From: Arcanobacterium pinnipediorum
GTDB taxonomy: Bacteria > Actinomycetota > Actinomycetes > Actinomycetales > Actinomycetaceae
NCBI RefSeq assembly: GCF_023973165.1
Contig: NZ_CP099547.1
Location: 1,240,001 to 1,304,000, forward strand
DNA length: 64,000 nt
Direction: 5' to 3'
Shown: one piece after another, positions 25,945 through 35,000 of the stretch
How the letters are laid out: each line of letters starts with the position of its first letter
How positions within the stretch are numbered: the stretch's first letter is position 1
Made by a program: the position numbers and the translations under genes
The notes under the pieces: model-generated
The model's database searches: none
What the model was told of the DNA's origin: nothing
Seen by the model: only the letters and a program-made list of their open reading frames with translations

Positions 25945-27216
25945 ATGGATTTTCTTGATAGTATCGCTCTCATCGGCACTATTCCACGCATTATCATCTA
26001 TGTTTTCACTGCCGGATTGATTATCTGCGTGTGCGTTCTCACGCTACGCACACCGAGCAATAAGTCACGTTTAGGTGGCTATATAGCAATTTTCGGTGGC
26101 ATTATTGGTTCGGCGCTGAGCTGGGCATACTTTTTTATCTGGCCAATGCCCTATCCCGGGCAAGTACCGTGGCAGATGTTTATCGCCACGTTCGTCCCCA
26201 TCGCCGCCATCGTTGGCGTGGTAACTGTGCGCGGGCGGCGCATCGTCTTGACGCTACTTGCCATCATAGGCAGTGCAAACATCTATTTAGTCGCAAACTT
26301 AACGTATGAAGAATACGCCTCCCTAGGTTCCTTCCTTCCCCAGCACATCACCCAAGAAATGACATACAGCCAATTCCTTGAGCGCACCCAGCCACCAAAC
26401 AATGGTTCGCGCGATATCGGAGCACTGGTGACAATCCCTATGAAAGGCAATATATCCGGTTTTGATGCGCGCGATGCCTGGGCATATATTCCCCCTGCCT
26501 ATTGGACGCATCCAGGCGTGGAACTGCCCGTCGTCGTCTTGCTTCATGGAAGCCCCGGATCACCACAACGCTGGTTTGCCGTTGCAGATGCCGCAAAACC
26601 AGCAGACCGCTACCAACGCAACCACGATGGTATCTCACCAATCCTAGTATCAGTTGACGCTACCGGTTCATGGACCGGCGATCCAGCCTGCGTCGATGGC
26701 CCGGAACTGAAAATACAAACCTATCTCAGCCACGACGTACCAGCGTTGATCAAAGAACGCTTACGCGTCGATCCAGATCAATCCCATTGGACGCTTGCTG
26801 GCCTGAGCTACGGTGGAACATGTGCACTCCAAGTAGTTGCCAATGCTCCTGATGCTTATGGCGCATTTATCAACCTTTCTGGATACGAAGCACCAGAATT
26901 GCGCAACCACCAAGAAACAGTCGATAAACTATTTAATGGTGACGAACAAGCCTTCCAAGCTGTTAATCCCAAAGACATCTTCGAACGTGCCTTATCAGAA
27001 CGCGACCAGCGCTTCGCCGGCATCACCGCGATCTTTGTAAGTGGCGACAGTGATATTCGTGCCCGGCGCGCCCAACGTCTCTTATCTGGCCTGGCAAAAG
27101 AGGTCGGCATGGAGGTCCAGTCACGGATAATTCCTGGAAATCACGGGTATGGAACCTGGCGTCGCGGGTTTGAACAAACCTTTGAAAAAGCAGTTCACCA
27201 AGGCCGACTCGAATAG
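25945..27216 (+). CDS. Membrane-anchored alpha/beta-hydrolase (esterase D-like)
   Basis: A 423-residue protein. The first 130 residues contain four hydrophobic helices (about 12-32, 42-66, 75-95, 100-118). The rest is an alpha/beta-hydrolase: LPVVVLLHGSPGSPQRWF forms the oxyanion strand, GLSYGGTC near residue 290 holds the nucleophile serine, and a GNHGYGTWR end supplies the histidine. This architecture is seen in actinobacterial esterases related to mycolyltransferases; the catalytic domain is probably outside the membrane. The substrate is unknown. Divergent from the AspT-type gene. Confidence 0.8.
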   Translation: MDFLDSIALIGTIPRIIIYVFTAGLIICVCVLTLRTPSNKSRLGGYIAIFGGIIGSALSWAYFFIWPMPYPGQVPWQMFIATFVPIAAIVGVVTVRGRRIVLTLLAIIGSANIYLVANLTYEEYASLGSFLPQHITQEMTYSQFLERTQPPNNGSRDIGALVTIPMKGNISGFDARDAWAYIPPAYWTHPGVELPVVVLLHGSPGSPQRWFAVADAAKPADRYQRNHDGISPILVSVDATGSWTGDPACVDGPELKIQTYLSHDVPALIKERLRVDPDQSHWTLAGLSYGGTCALQVVANAPDAYGAFINLSGYEAPELRNHQETVDKLFNGDEQAFQAVNPKDIFERALSERDQRFAGITAIFVSGDSDIRARRAQRLLSGLAKEVGMEVQSRIIPGNHGYGTWRRGFEQTFEKAVHQGRLE

Positions 27217-27220
27217 CAAG

Positions 27221-27253
27221 AATGGTGAGACTGGCCCAGCCAGTCTCACCATT
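27221..27253. terminator. 15-bp perfect hairpin between esterase and dhaM
   Basis: AATGGTGAGACTGGC (27221-27235) and its complement (27239-27253) with a 3-base loop, 4 bases past the esterase stop and between convergent genes. Confidence 0.7.
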
Positions 27254-27301
27254 GCTCAATCACGGCTAATTCACCGTAGATCGATAACAGCTTCGCAGAT
27301 T

Positions 27302-28033
27302 TTAACTTTCTCCGAAACCAGTAGCGATCAGGTCGGCCACCGCAGTCACTGCATTAGATGCGTCCGGTCCCTGTGCTCGCACCACAATCTCGTCACTTCC
27401 TTGCACGCCCAGCGCAGCAATATCTAATAGGGAGGACGCATCGGCACTCTCGCCGTCGAAAACGAAGCTAACCTCGGCGTCGAACTTACTCACAAGGTCA
27501 GTGATTTGCGCAGCCGGGCGGGCATGTAACCCCATAGGATTAACAATGCGCACTGTGCGAGAGATCTGCCCGGCAACATCGCCTTCTACTGCACTATCAT
27601 CTGCCAGAGCCTCATCGCCTTGATCGCTATATTGGCGAATCTGGGAGGCTTTAGCCAGATAGGCACCCCGAGCTTGACCAAGAACATCAGCTAGCGAATG
27701 CCCACCGTTAGCGCTAACCATTGCCGCTAAAAGCCCTTCAACAAAAGGCGCATCAGCCATCACAACATCGCCCGGATGCCCCAGGAATTCAAGTGCTACA
27801 TCGGTGGAGAGTACTGCTGATCCCAGATCAGTTAAAACAACCACACCATCGCCAGTATTCACTGTTTCAATTGCGGACATGATCATCATGGCATCGGTAC
27901 CAAAGGAACCATCTTCAGTACCAGCAGCAACCGCGACATTGATTTTCTTTTCCGGAAGCATCTGCGAAGCAAAATCAACTGCGGCTTGCGCTAATGCCGG
28001 CGAATGGGAAACTACAACAATTCCAACGCTCAT
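27302..28033 (-). CDS. dhaM: PTS-dependent dihydroxyacetone kinase phosphotransferase subunit DhaM (EIIA-HPr)
   Basis: A 243-residue phosphocarrier. Residues 1-130 are a mannose-type EIIA domain (MSVGIVVVSHSPALAQA, with the His phosphorylated after the valine run; VLTDLGSAVLSTDVALEFL). After a linker, residues 155-243 are an HPr domain with NPMGLHARPAA holding the active His. The C-terminal EI part found in E. coli DhaM is missing. It would pass phosphate from the PTS to DhaL-bound ADP. Coupled by a TAATG overlap to the upstream kinase gene. Confidence 0.92.
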   Translation of the reverse strand: MSVGIVVVSHSPALAQAAVDFASQMLPEKKINVAVAAGTEDGSFGTDAMMIMSAIETVNTGDGVVVLTDLGSAVLSTDVALEFLGHPGDVVMADAPFVEGLLAAMVSANGGHSLADVLGQARGAYLAKASQIRQYSDQGDEALADDSAVEGDVAGQISRTVRIVNPMGLHARPAAQITDLVSKFDAEVSFVFDGESADASSLLDIAALGVQGSDEIVVRAQGPDASNAVTAVADLIATGFGES

Positions 28034-29760
28034 TACTCTCCTAAGACAACAAAACCGAGGGCGTCGACGAGCAAGGCCGCTGAGGCTGCACCCGGATCCA
28101 TATGACCTCGCGAACGCTCACCTAAATACGATGCTCGCCCTTTTTGGGCGACCATATCAACAGTTTGATCTCGTCCGGTAAATGCGGCCTGGCGCGCTGC
28201 ACTCAAAGCATCGGAAAGCTGGGCGTCAGTATAGGCTTCGAGCGTGTTCGCTACTGGAATTAACACATCAAGCATAGTCTTTTCGCCGGCCTCAGCTTTG
28301 CCTCGCGAGCGCACCCCGTCTACTCCAGCACGGAAGGCTGCTGCCAACGTGGCAACGTCGATTTCGTCTACGTCGCCGATTTCTTGCCCGAACCGGAGGA
28401 AGAATGTGCCGTAAAGTGGCCCAGATGCTCCCCCGACGCTCGAAACCAGAGCCATTCCAGCAGTTTTGCCGATATCACCAAATGAATCAGGATCAGCGGC
28501 AGCGAGCTTGTCTACTGCTACAGACATTCCTCGAGCGATATTAGCGCCATGATCAGCATCACCAATGGCTGCGTCTAATTCGCTGAGGTATTCTTTGTTC
28601 TCTTCAAGCTTCTTAGCTGCACGCTCCATCCATTGGCGCACCATAGCAAGGGTAATTCCGTTGCCGGTTTCTTCACGTTGGCGATGAGCGTGTACGACGG
28701 TTTCATTCGCAGTTACTTTCGCCTGGGCAGGCTCAGCTACATGGCTGACAGGTTGCTGGCTGACAACGCCTCCCCCGCGAGTAAGGCCGGGCGTTGCTAC
28801 CGGCGCGTCCCACAGGCGCAAGATTTCTTCGTCGGCTTTAAGTACGGTTAGTGAGCAACCAGCCATATCGATCGACGTAATGTAGTTACCAACGAGGTTA
28901 CGCACAACTTTCACGCCACGTTGGGCAAGGAGTTGTTCAACTTCGTTGTACATAAGGTAGAGCTCGATAAGTGGTGTGGCGCCCATGCCATTGACCATAA
29001 CAATTGCTGGTGAATCGGTGAAGTCGAGATCTGCAGTGATCGCTTCGACCAGTTCGCTAGCAATCTCATGTGCGTTCATCATAGGGGTACGACGACGGCC
29101 AGGCTCACCGTGAATCCCGACCCCCATTTCGATATCGGTTTCGGGCAGATCGAAGGAGGGTTTGCCTACTGCAGGCAAAGTTACCGACGTCAAGGCTACC
29201 CCCATCGAGCGTCCCTGCGCTATAACCTTGTTCGCCAACTCCTTAACGCTACTAAGCGTTTGACCTTCTTCGGCTGCGGCACCAACGATTTTTTCTAAAA
29301 GTACGGTGAGTCCAACCCCGCGTCGGCCTGCGGTAAAGGAAGAATCTTCGACGGCGACGTCGTCATTAACGACGACGTATTCGACCTCGATTCCTTCGGC
29401 GTGAGCAAGCTCAGCGGCCATCTGGAAGTTCAAGACGTCGCCAGTATAGTTCTTAATAATCAGCAGTGTGCCTTTGCCGCCGTTAGAACCTTTGATAGCT
29501 GCATACACTTGGTCTGGAGTTGGCGAGGTGAAGACTTCGCCGGCCACTGCCGCATCAAGCATGCCCGGCCCAACAAATCCACCGTGGAGTGGCTCATGCC
29601 CAGATCCGCCACCAGAAATCAACGCAACTTTTTCAGTTGGTTGCCCCGCCCGGAAGATTACACGCGATTCCTTATCAACGCGCAGTTCTGGATGGGCTAA
29701 CGCCATCCCGGCAAGCGCTTCGTCAACTACGGTTGCTGGATCGTTAATGAACTTTTTCAT
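28033..29760 (-). CDS. dhaKL: Dihydroxyacetone kinase, DhaK-DhaL fusion
   Basis: A 575-residue fusion. Residues 1-330 are DhaK: SGGGSGHEPLHGGFVG near 50-65 and MGVGIHGEPG near 215, which carries the His that binds dihydroxyacetone covalently. A linker rich in Ala/Val/Thr (about 335-365) leads to DhaL (370-575) with AIGDADHGANIARG, the ADP/Mg site. It phosphorylates dihydroxyacetone. Fused kinases are usually ATP-dependent, while separate DhaK and DhaL work with DhaM; here a fusion is coupled to dhaM, so the phosphate donor needs testing. No glycerol dehydrogenase gene is nearby. Confidence 0.92.
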   Translation of the reverse strand: MKKFINDPATVVDEALAGMALAHPELRVDKESRVIFRAGQPTEKVALISGGGSGHEPLHGGFVGPGMLDAAVAGEVFTSPTPDQVYAAIKGSNGGKGTLLIIKNYTGDVLNFQMAAELAHAEGIEVEYVVVNDDVAVEDSSFTAGRRGVGLTVLLEKIVGAAAEEGQTLSSVKELANKVIAQGRSMGVALTSVTLPAVGKPSFDLPETDIEMGVGIHGEPGRRRTPMMNAHEIASELVEAITADLDFTDSPAIVMVNGMGATPLIELYLMYNEVEQLLAQRGVKVVRNLVGNYITSIDMAGCSLTVLKADEEILRLWDAPVATPGLTRGGGVVSQQPVSHVAEPAQAKVTANETVVHAHRQREETGNGITLAMVRQWMERAAKKLEENKEYLSELDAAIGDADHGANIARGMSVAVDKLAAADPDSFGDIGKTAGMALVSSVGGASGPLYGTFFLRFGQEIGDVDEIDVATLAAAFRAGVDGVRSRGKAEAGEKTMLDVLIPVANTLEAYTDAQLSDALSAARQAAFTGRDQTVDMVAQKGRASYLGERSRGHMDPGAASAALLVDALGFVVLGE

Positions 29761-29918
29761 CGAGTACCTACTCCTCTTTGAGTCTATGTGCTGTACTTTT
29801 CATACTCCACTAGTTGCAGATGAAAAGCAAGTATCTCGTGGCGCTTATCTACATCAGCGTAAAAGTCAAGATAGGCTATAGTTATCGGATAATTCTTTGA
29901 GCCGCTAAAGGAGTGGAC

Positions 29919-31088
29919 ATGGCTAAGCTAATCGGTGCCAAACACCTACCTGATTCCACCCCTCCCACAGATCGAGGTTGGGAATCGATTGTGGCTCAAC
30001 CCGGTTCACGCAACTCAGGTATCCCGCATTCACTGGTCAAATACGGTATTGGCGCCTGGTCTTTGATCGGCGTGGGGATTGTGATAGCCACTGTTGTCTA
30101 CCTGCTGAGCTCAATCTACCAAGTCTTCCTCGGCATCTTCTTAGCATTCGTCCTCACCGCTGTATTGTTACCCATCGTGAACTGGCTCGATCGGTTTATG
30201 CCCCGCGCTCTAGCTACTGCGCTGGCTATCATCGGTGGTTTCGGTGTTTTCGGCGGCTTAATAACCTATGTGGTTTCTTCAGTTGTCAACGAATGGAATG
30301 GTCTGGCTCGCCAGTTTTCTAACGGTGTCAATAACATTATGCAGATGCTTACCGATGGTTCCTTGCCGTTTAAGGTACATCGTTCGGAGGTTCTCGACGT
30401 CGTGACTAATGCGTTGCGTCAAGGCTCGCGCTACGCTCAGGATCACGTAGGTGATATTGCGCAAACTGTGTTGTCTAATGCAAGCCAGGTTGCCGTCATT
30501 TTCACCGTCATCGCCCTGGCTATATTCGTCACTATTTTCCTGCTAGCTCAAGGTTCAGCTATGTGGCAGTGGTTCCTTGATCTGGTGCCCGAGACCAAGC
30601 AAGATCGCATCGATAAAGGGGCACAAGCTGGCTGGTTAGCTTTCTCTGGTTATGCTGCTGGAACAGTTATTATTGCGGTAACCAACGGCGGCTTGTCCTT
30701 TATTTTCTTGTGGTTCCTCGACTTACCGCTGGCTGCACCACTGGCGGTTTTGGTGATGTTAGGTACCTTTATTCCCCTCGTTGGTGCTCCAACTGCGATG
30801 CTCGTTGCCATGTTTGTTGGCTTGGCCTCAGACGGTTTAACAATGTTTATTATAGTTGGCCTGGGCATCGCGGGAATCGGTCAGATTGAAGGCCATCTCT
30901 TGCAACCGCTGATTATGGGAAAGAAAGTCTCCGTCCATCCAGTTGTTGTTGCCATTGGAGTGGCCGCTGGTGGTTTTTCGGCCGGCCTGATTGGAGCGGT
31001 TATCGCTATCCCGCTGGTTGCTATTTTCTGGTCGGTATTTAAAACGTTGCGCGTCCCGGAGTTGGAAAGCGCAACGTTAACTGATTAG
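29919..31088 (+). CDS. AI-2E-family transporter (PerM-like)
   Basis: About 389 residues from the ATG at 29919, which has AAAGGAG six bases upstream (an in-frame GTG lies at 29913). The hydrophobic plan is three N-terminal helices, an extracellular helical region (about 120-190) and four or five C-terminal helices, with the [22 protein letters not shown] segment typical of the family. Despite the name most members are not shown to move autoinducer-2; some are Na+/H+ antiporters or permeases. Its stop overlaps the convergent nadE end by 4 bases. Confidence 0.85.
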   Translation: MAKLIGAKHLPDSTPPTDRGWESIVAQPGSRNSGIPHSLVKYGIGAWSLIGVGIVIATVVYLLSSIYQVFLGIFLAFVLTAVLLPIVNWLDRFMPRALATALAIIGGFGVFGGLITYVVSSVVNEWNGLARQFSNGVNNIMQMLTDGSLPFKVHRSEVLDVVTNALRQGSRYAQDHVGDIAQTVLSNASQVAVIFTVIALAIFVTIFLLAQGSAMWQWFLDLVPETKQDRIDKGAQAGWLAFSGYAAGTVIIAVTNGGLSFIFLWFLDLPLAAPLAVLVMLGTFIPLVGAPTAMLVAMFVGLASDGLTMFIIVGLGIAGIGQIEGHLLQPLIMGKKVSVHPVVVAIGVAAGGFSAGLIGAVIAIPLVAIFWSVFKTLRVPELESATLTD

Positions 31089-31927
31089 CGTCCTTCTCGA
31101 GCTGGCCGCCACCAAGTATCTTGTGGTTGAACCGGGGTGTGGCGTTTGTGTTCGGCGCGTGCCCAGCGTTGTTCTAGTTTGACGACGACGTCGTTGGGGA
31201 TCTTTTTGCCCTCTAGGTAGTCGTCTATCTGGTCATAACTTATCCCCAACTCGTCTTCGTCGGCGCGTCCTGGAGTTTCGTCTAACAGATCCGCGGTTGG
31301 CATTTTTTCCCATAGGTGTTGTGGGGCGCCCAGATAGCGAGCTAGTTGGCGTACCTGGCGTTTGTTGAGTCCAGCCAATGGAAGAATATCGGCAGCGCCA
31401 TCACCGAATTTGGTGAAGAATCCAGTAATGTTCTCTGCTGCATGATCGGTACCGATAACAAGTAGATTGTGATCTCCTGCGATAGCGAACTGGGCGATCA
31501 TACGCATCCGAGCTTTAACGTTGCCGTTATTGAAATCAGTAATTGATTCGCCTAGACCCGTCTCATACGCTGCGCGCATCGCATCAGTGGCCTGCTCAAT
31601 GTTGATCGTAACTCCTTGATCTGGCTCGATCCATTGCATTGCTTGGGTGGCATCGGCTTCGTCGGCTTGGATACCATAGGGCAAGCGTACTGCGGTAAAA
31701 GAAGCGTCATAGCCTTCTTCGCGCAGACGTTGCGCAGCTAGTTGGGCGAGCCGGCCCCCTAGCGTGGAGTCAACCCCTCCTGATATCCCTAAGACGAAGC
31801 CTGAGGTATGGGTAGCTTTGGCATAATCGCATAAGAACTCGATCCGCCGTTCTACCTCTTCCGCAGGGTCTATTTCTGGCTGAACACCTAGTGTTGAAAT
31901 GATGTGTTGTTGGAGTTGTGTAGTCAT
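31085..31927 (-). CDS. nadE: Ammonia-dependent NAD+ synthetase
   Basis: A 280-residue enzyme amidating deamido-NAD with ammonia and [19 protein letters not shown] at about 44-59 is the ATP-pyrophosphatase loop; [19 protein letters not shown] (about 170-188) is the deamido-NAD site; the absence of a glutaminase domain and the length mark the short E. coli/Bacillus-type. With pncB at 20 kb it completes NAD salvage. Single gene by position. Confidence 0.95.
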   Translation of the reverse strand: MTTQLQQHIISTLGVQPEIDPAEEVERRIEFLCDYAKATHTSGFVLGISGGVDSTLGGRLAQLAAQRLREEGYDASFTAVRLPYGIQADEADATQAMQWIEPDQGVTINIEQATDAMRAAYETGLGESITDFNNGNVKARMRMIAQFAIAGDHNLLVIGTDHAAENITGFFTKFGDGAADILPLAGLNKRQVRQLARYLGAPQHLWEKMPTADLLDETPGRADEDELGISYDQIDDYLEGKKIPNDVVVKLEQRWARAEHKRHTPVQPQDTWWRPAREGR

Positions 31928-31979
31928 AGTATGAGTCTACCTGCATGGTGTAGATGTGATGAAAACGAAAATCATCCAG

Positions 31980-32008
31980 TTGAGAATAGTTATCATTCGC
32001 AATAAGGT
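31980..32008 (+). promoter_or_regulatory. Promoter with Fur-family-like box of the H-x-H surface protein
   Basis: TTGAGA (31980-31985), a 17-base spacer and TAAGGT (32003-32008) make a plausible promoter 77 bases before the ATG. Across the -35 and spacer lies TGAGAATAGTTATCA (31981-31995), which matches the 7-1-7 inverted repeat TGATAAT-n-ATTATCA at 12 of the 14 defined positions. A metal-responsive Fur/Zur-type repressor is a reasonable guess. Confidence 0.5.
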
Positions 32009-32084
32009 TGGAGTGTACTCACTAGTCAGCCATCGACATATCAAAATCCGCATGGGCTGAACAATTTAGACAGGAATACGCTCC

Positions 32085-35000
32085 ATGAAATTGGCAAAAA
32101 TACGCGTAGCGATCTACTCAGCAGTTTCCGCGCTGTTGCTGAGCATGATCTCTCTTCCCGCATACGCCTCAGATCCTGCCATCGTTTTTGATGATGGGCA
32201 TACTGATGCCTTTTATATTGACTCAACAAATGGAGAACTTAATGTTCTCGTAAACCACGGATTATCCAACGATAAGTACGATCCCAACAACGTGCAGTTT
32301 AATATTGCACCTCTTGCATACGGTGACTACTCCGATCAAATGCCGTTCCTTACTCGTGGAGCTATCGGGTATTACACAAGTAACTGGGATTTGGAAAAAT
32401 ATTTTGAGCCTGGCTGGACCGCTCCGGGCTATCGCGAAAATGGTTTCCATTCTATGCGTATTGACTTCACTAACGTTGAAGGTCCCGGCTCAGTGGCACT
32501 CTTGGGCAATAGCTTTTCTGAAGACGACCCGCTTGGAACTTTCTTAGTGCCATCCTCAGAGTTGTCGAAAGTTGACGACTTTATCGCTCAGCTCGATAAT
32601 GAAGAAACTGCGAAGGCAGCCCGAAATCTGTATGCGGTTAAAGGTTTTCCTGGAGGTACGTACTATATTGAACCCGGTGTGAGCCTTCCTATCTTTGGCC
32701 ATACTCACGCACACTGGTTCTTTACAGCTGCTGGAACATACAAACTTACTGGCCATGCAGTAGGCGTGACCCAAGATGGCCAGACTGTTACATCTGAGCC
32801 ATTCACTTCAACGTTCAATATCATCAAGAGTGAGAAAGACGGTGTAGCACCAACTACTCCAGACGCCACTGATGGCGCACCGGCTGACGATACCGATTCA
32901 ACATCACAACAAACACCTGACGATAGTTCTAATTCAGCTGATTCTCAAGACACACAACCTGATAGCGAAGATAACCCAGCCGATTCCGATGACTCCGAAG
33001 ATTCTGCGGACGACGAAGACGACACCGCTATTGACCGCACCGAAAAGATCAGCGACAAATACATTTTTAAGGACCCGATCACACTTGGAGCAGGTCACAC
33101 TGATGGCTTCTTTGTTTTAACAGATGGAGCTAAGCCACGTCTGGTTGTTCGCGAAAATCTCACCTCATATGAAGGAACATTGCGTTCTCCAGATAGTGTG
33201 ACGTTCCATTTGCGTAAAGAATTCTACGAAAAGATTGATATGAACGGCACGTTCAAAGAAGGTGCCGGCTACCATACCAATCGTAAGATGCGCGGCCTCG
33301 ACCAGTTCTCACCCGGATGGTCAGTGGATAATTTCTCCAGCCACGGCTACAAGAATATTGCCGTGAAGTTCCTGTCGGTTAAAGGCCCTGGAAAAGTTGT
33401 TTTGAGTGGAACCCCAAAGCTGGATTATTCCCTTAATCCAGTCTTGAGTACGGGTAGCCCTTACCTTACCGAAGGCGCTGAGCTTCCAGTTTATGGGCAC
33501 ACTCACGGTTTATGGATCTTCACGAAGGCTGGAAACTACGAGTTTACTGCTCAAGTTATCGCAACGACTCTCGATGGCGAAACCGTTACCTCTGATCCAG
33601 TTAACTATCACTGGCAAATTGATGCTCATCCAGATGACACTGGATCATCTCAGGGAACCGACTCTGCCGAACCAGATGATTCTCAAACCGATGAGCCAAA
33701 CAATTCCGGGGATCTAGATGGTTCTGAAGATTCTAGCGATTCTGACGATTCAGATGAGGATTTTGCCGATTTGAAGATCCTGACCTCCGCGCCGGCTATT
33801 CATCCAGGCGATGAGATCACCATTAAAGCCTCACATTTACCAAAGAACAACAGCTTCCGGATCTTTGCGATGTCGAAATCAACATTTGCTATCACCCCCA
33901 TAGCTGACGATCTCACCTCCGATGATCAAGGCCAGATAAGTACAACGCTAACATTGCCTGCCTCACTCAAGCCAGGTAAGTATTTCTTGGCCCTCAGCAA
34001 GACGGGGAGCGAAGAGCAACTCGCCAATGCTAATCTGACGGTTGTAGAAGATACCACCCGTCCACTTTTACCTGGCGATGAGATTGGCTCAGGTAACGAG
34101 GATGACTCGGCACCACAAACAGATCAGACAGTTCGTAACTTTGTGAAAACACATGAAAAGGTTGTGCTCGATCATGGCCATCTCGATCTGTTCACAGCCG
34201 TTGCTCACGAAGGTAAACTCCTTCTACTCGCGAAGGATGACTCTACCAACGAAGGTATTTTGCGCGATCCGGCAGATATAACACTTCGTATACATAATAA
34301 TGCCCTCGGTGATTTACCTAAAGGTATTGATAAGACGTTACCTTCGCGTGGCTACTACTTAGATGCTGCTGGCCTGAGCCAGCAAGAGATTCTCTTCCCA
34401 GGATGGGATACCTATGGCGTTGCGCCAACATTTGGCACAACAGATATCATTATCAATAAGGTTGACGGGCCAGGTAAGGTATATCTCTTTAATTTCAAGC
34501 GCCAAGGTGGCATTGAGCCAGCATTTACTTCACAAAAGTATGAAATGGAAAATGGCTCAACCATTCGTCAAGAAAGCCCAAGTCACGTCCACACCAACTG
34601 GGTCTTTACTGAGCCTGGTCAATACACTATGGAAGTCCAAGCTCGAGCCATCCCAACCGATGGCGGGGAGCCGGTGTTGTCGAATGTAGCAACATATCGG
34701 TGGTTTGTTGGAGACACCGATAAACTCCCTGATGACTCCACAGATACTCCGTCACCAGATTCTTCTGGCACTACCCCACCTGATTCGCAGCCAGATCAGC
34801 CAAAGCCACACGAAGCAAAGCCACGACTATCTTTGGCATCTGGAAAGCTTGTGGGAACCGAAGGTGAAATTATTACAGTTCAAGCACACGGGCTAACTCC
34901 GGGAACAGCTGTTGATTTCTATCTTCACTCACAACCACAGTTACTTGCCCAAAACGCAATCGCTGATATACACGGCGTCGCCTCGGCTCGAGTTACTATT

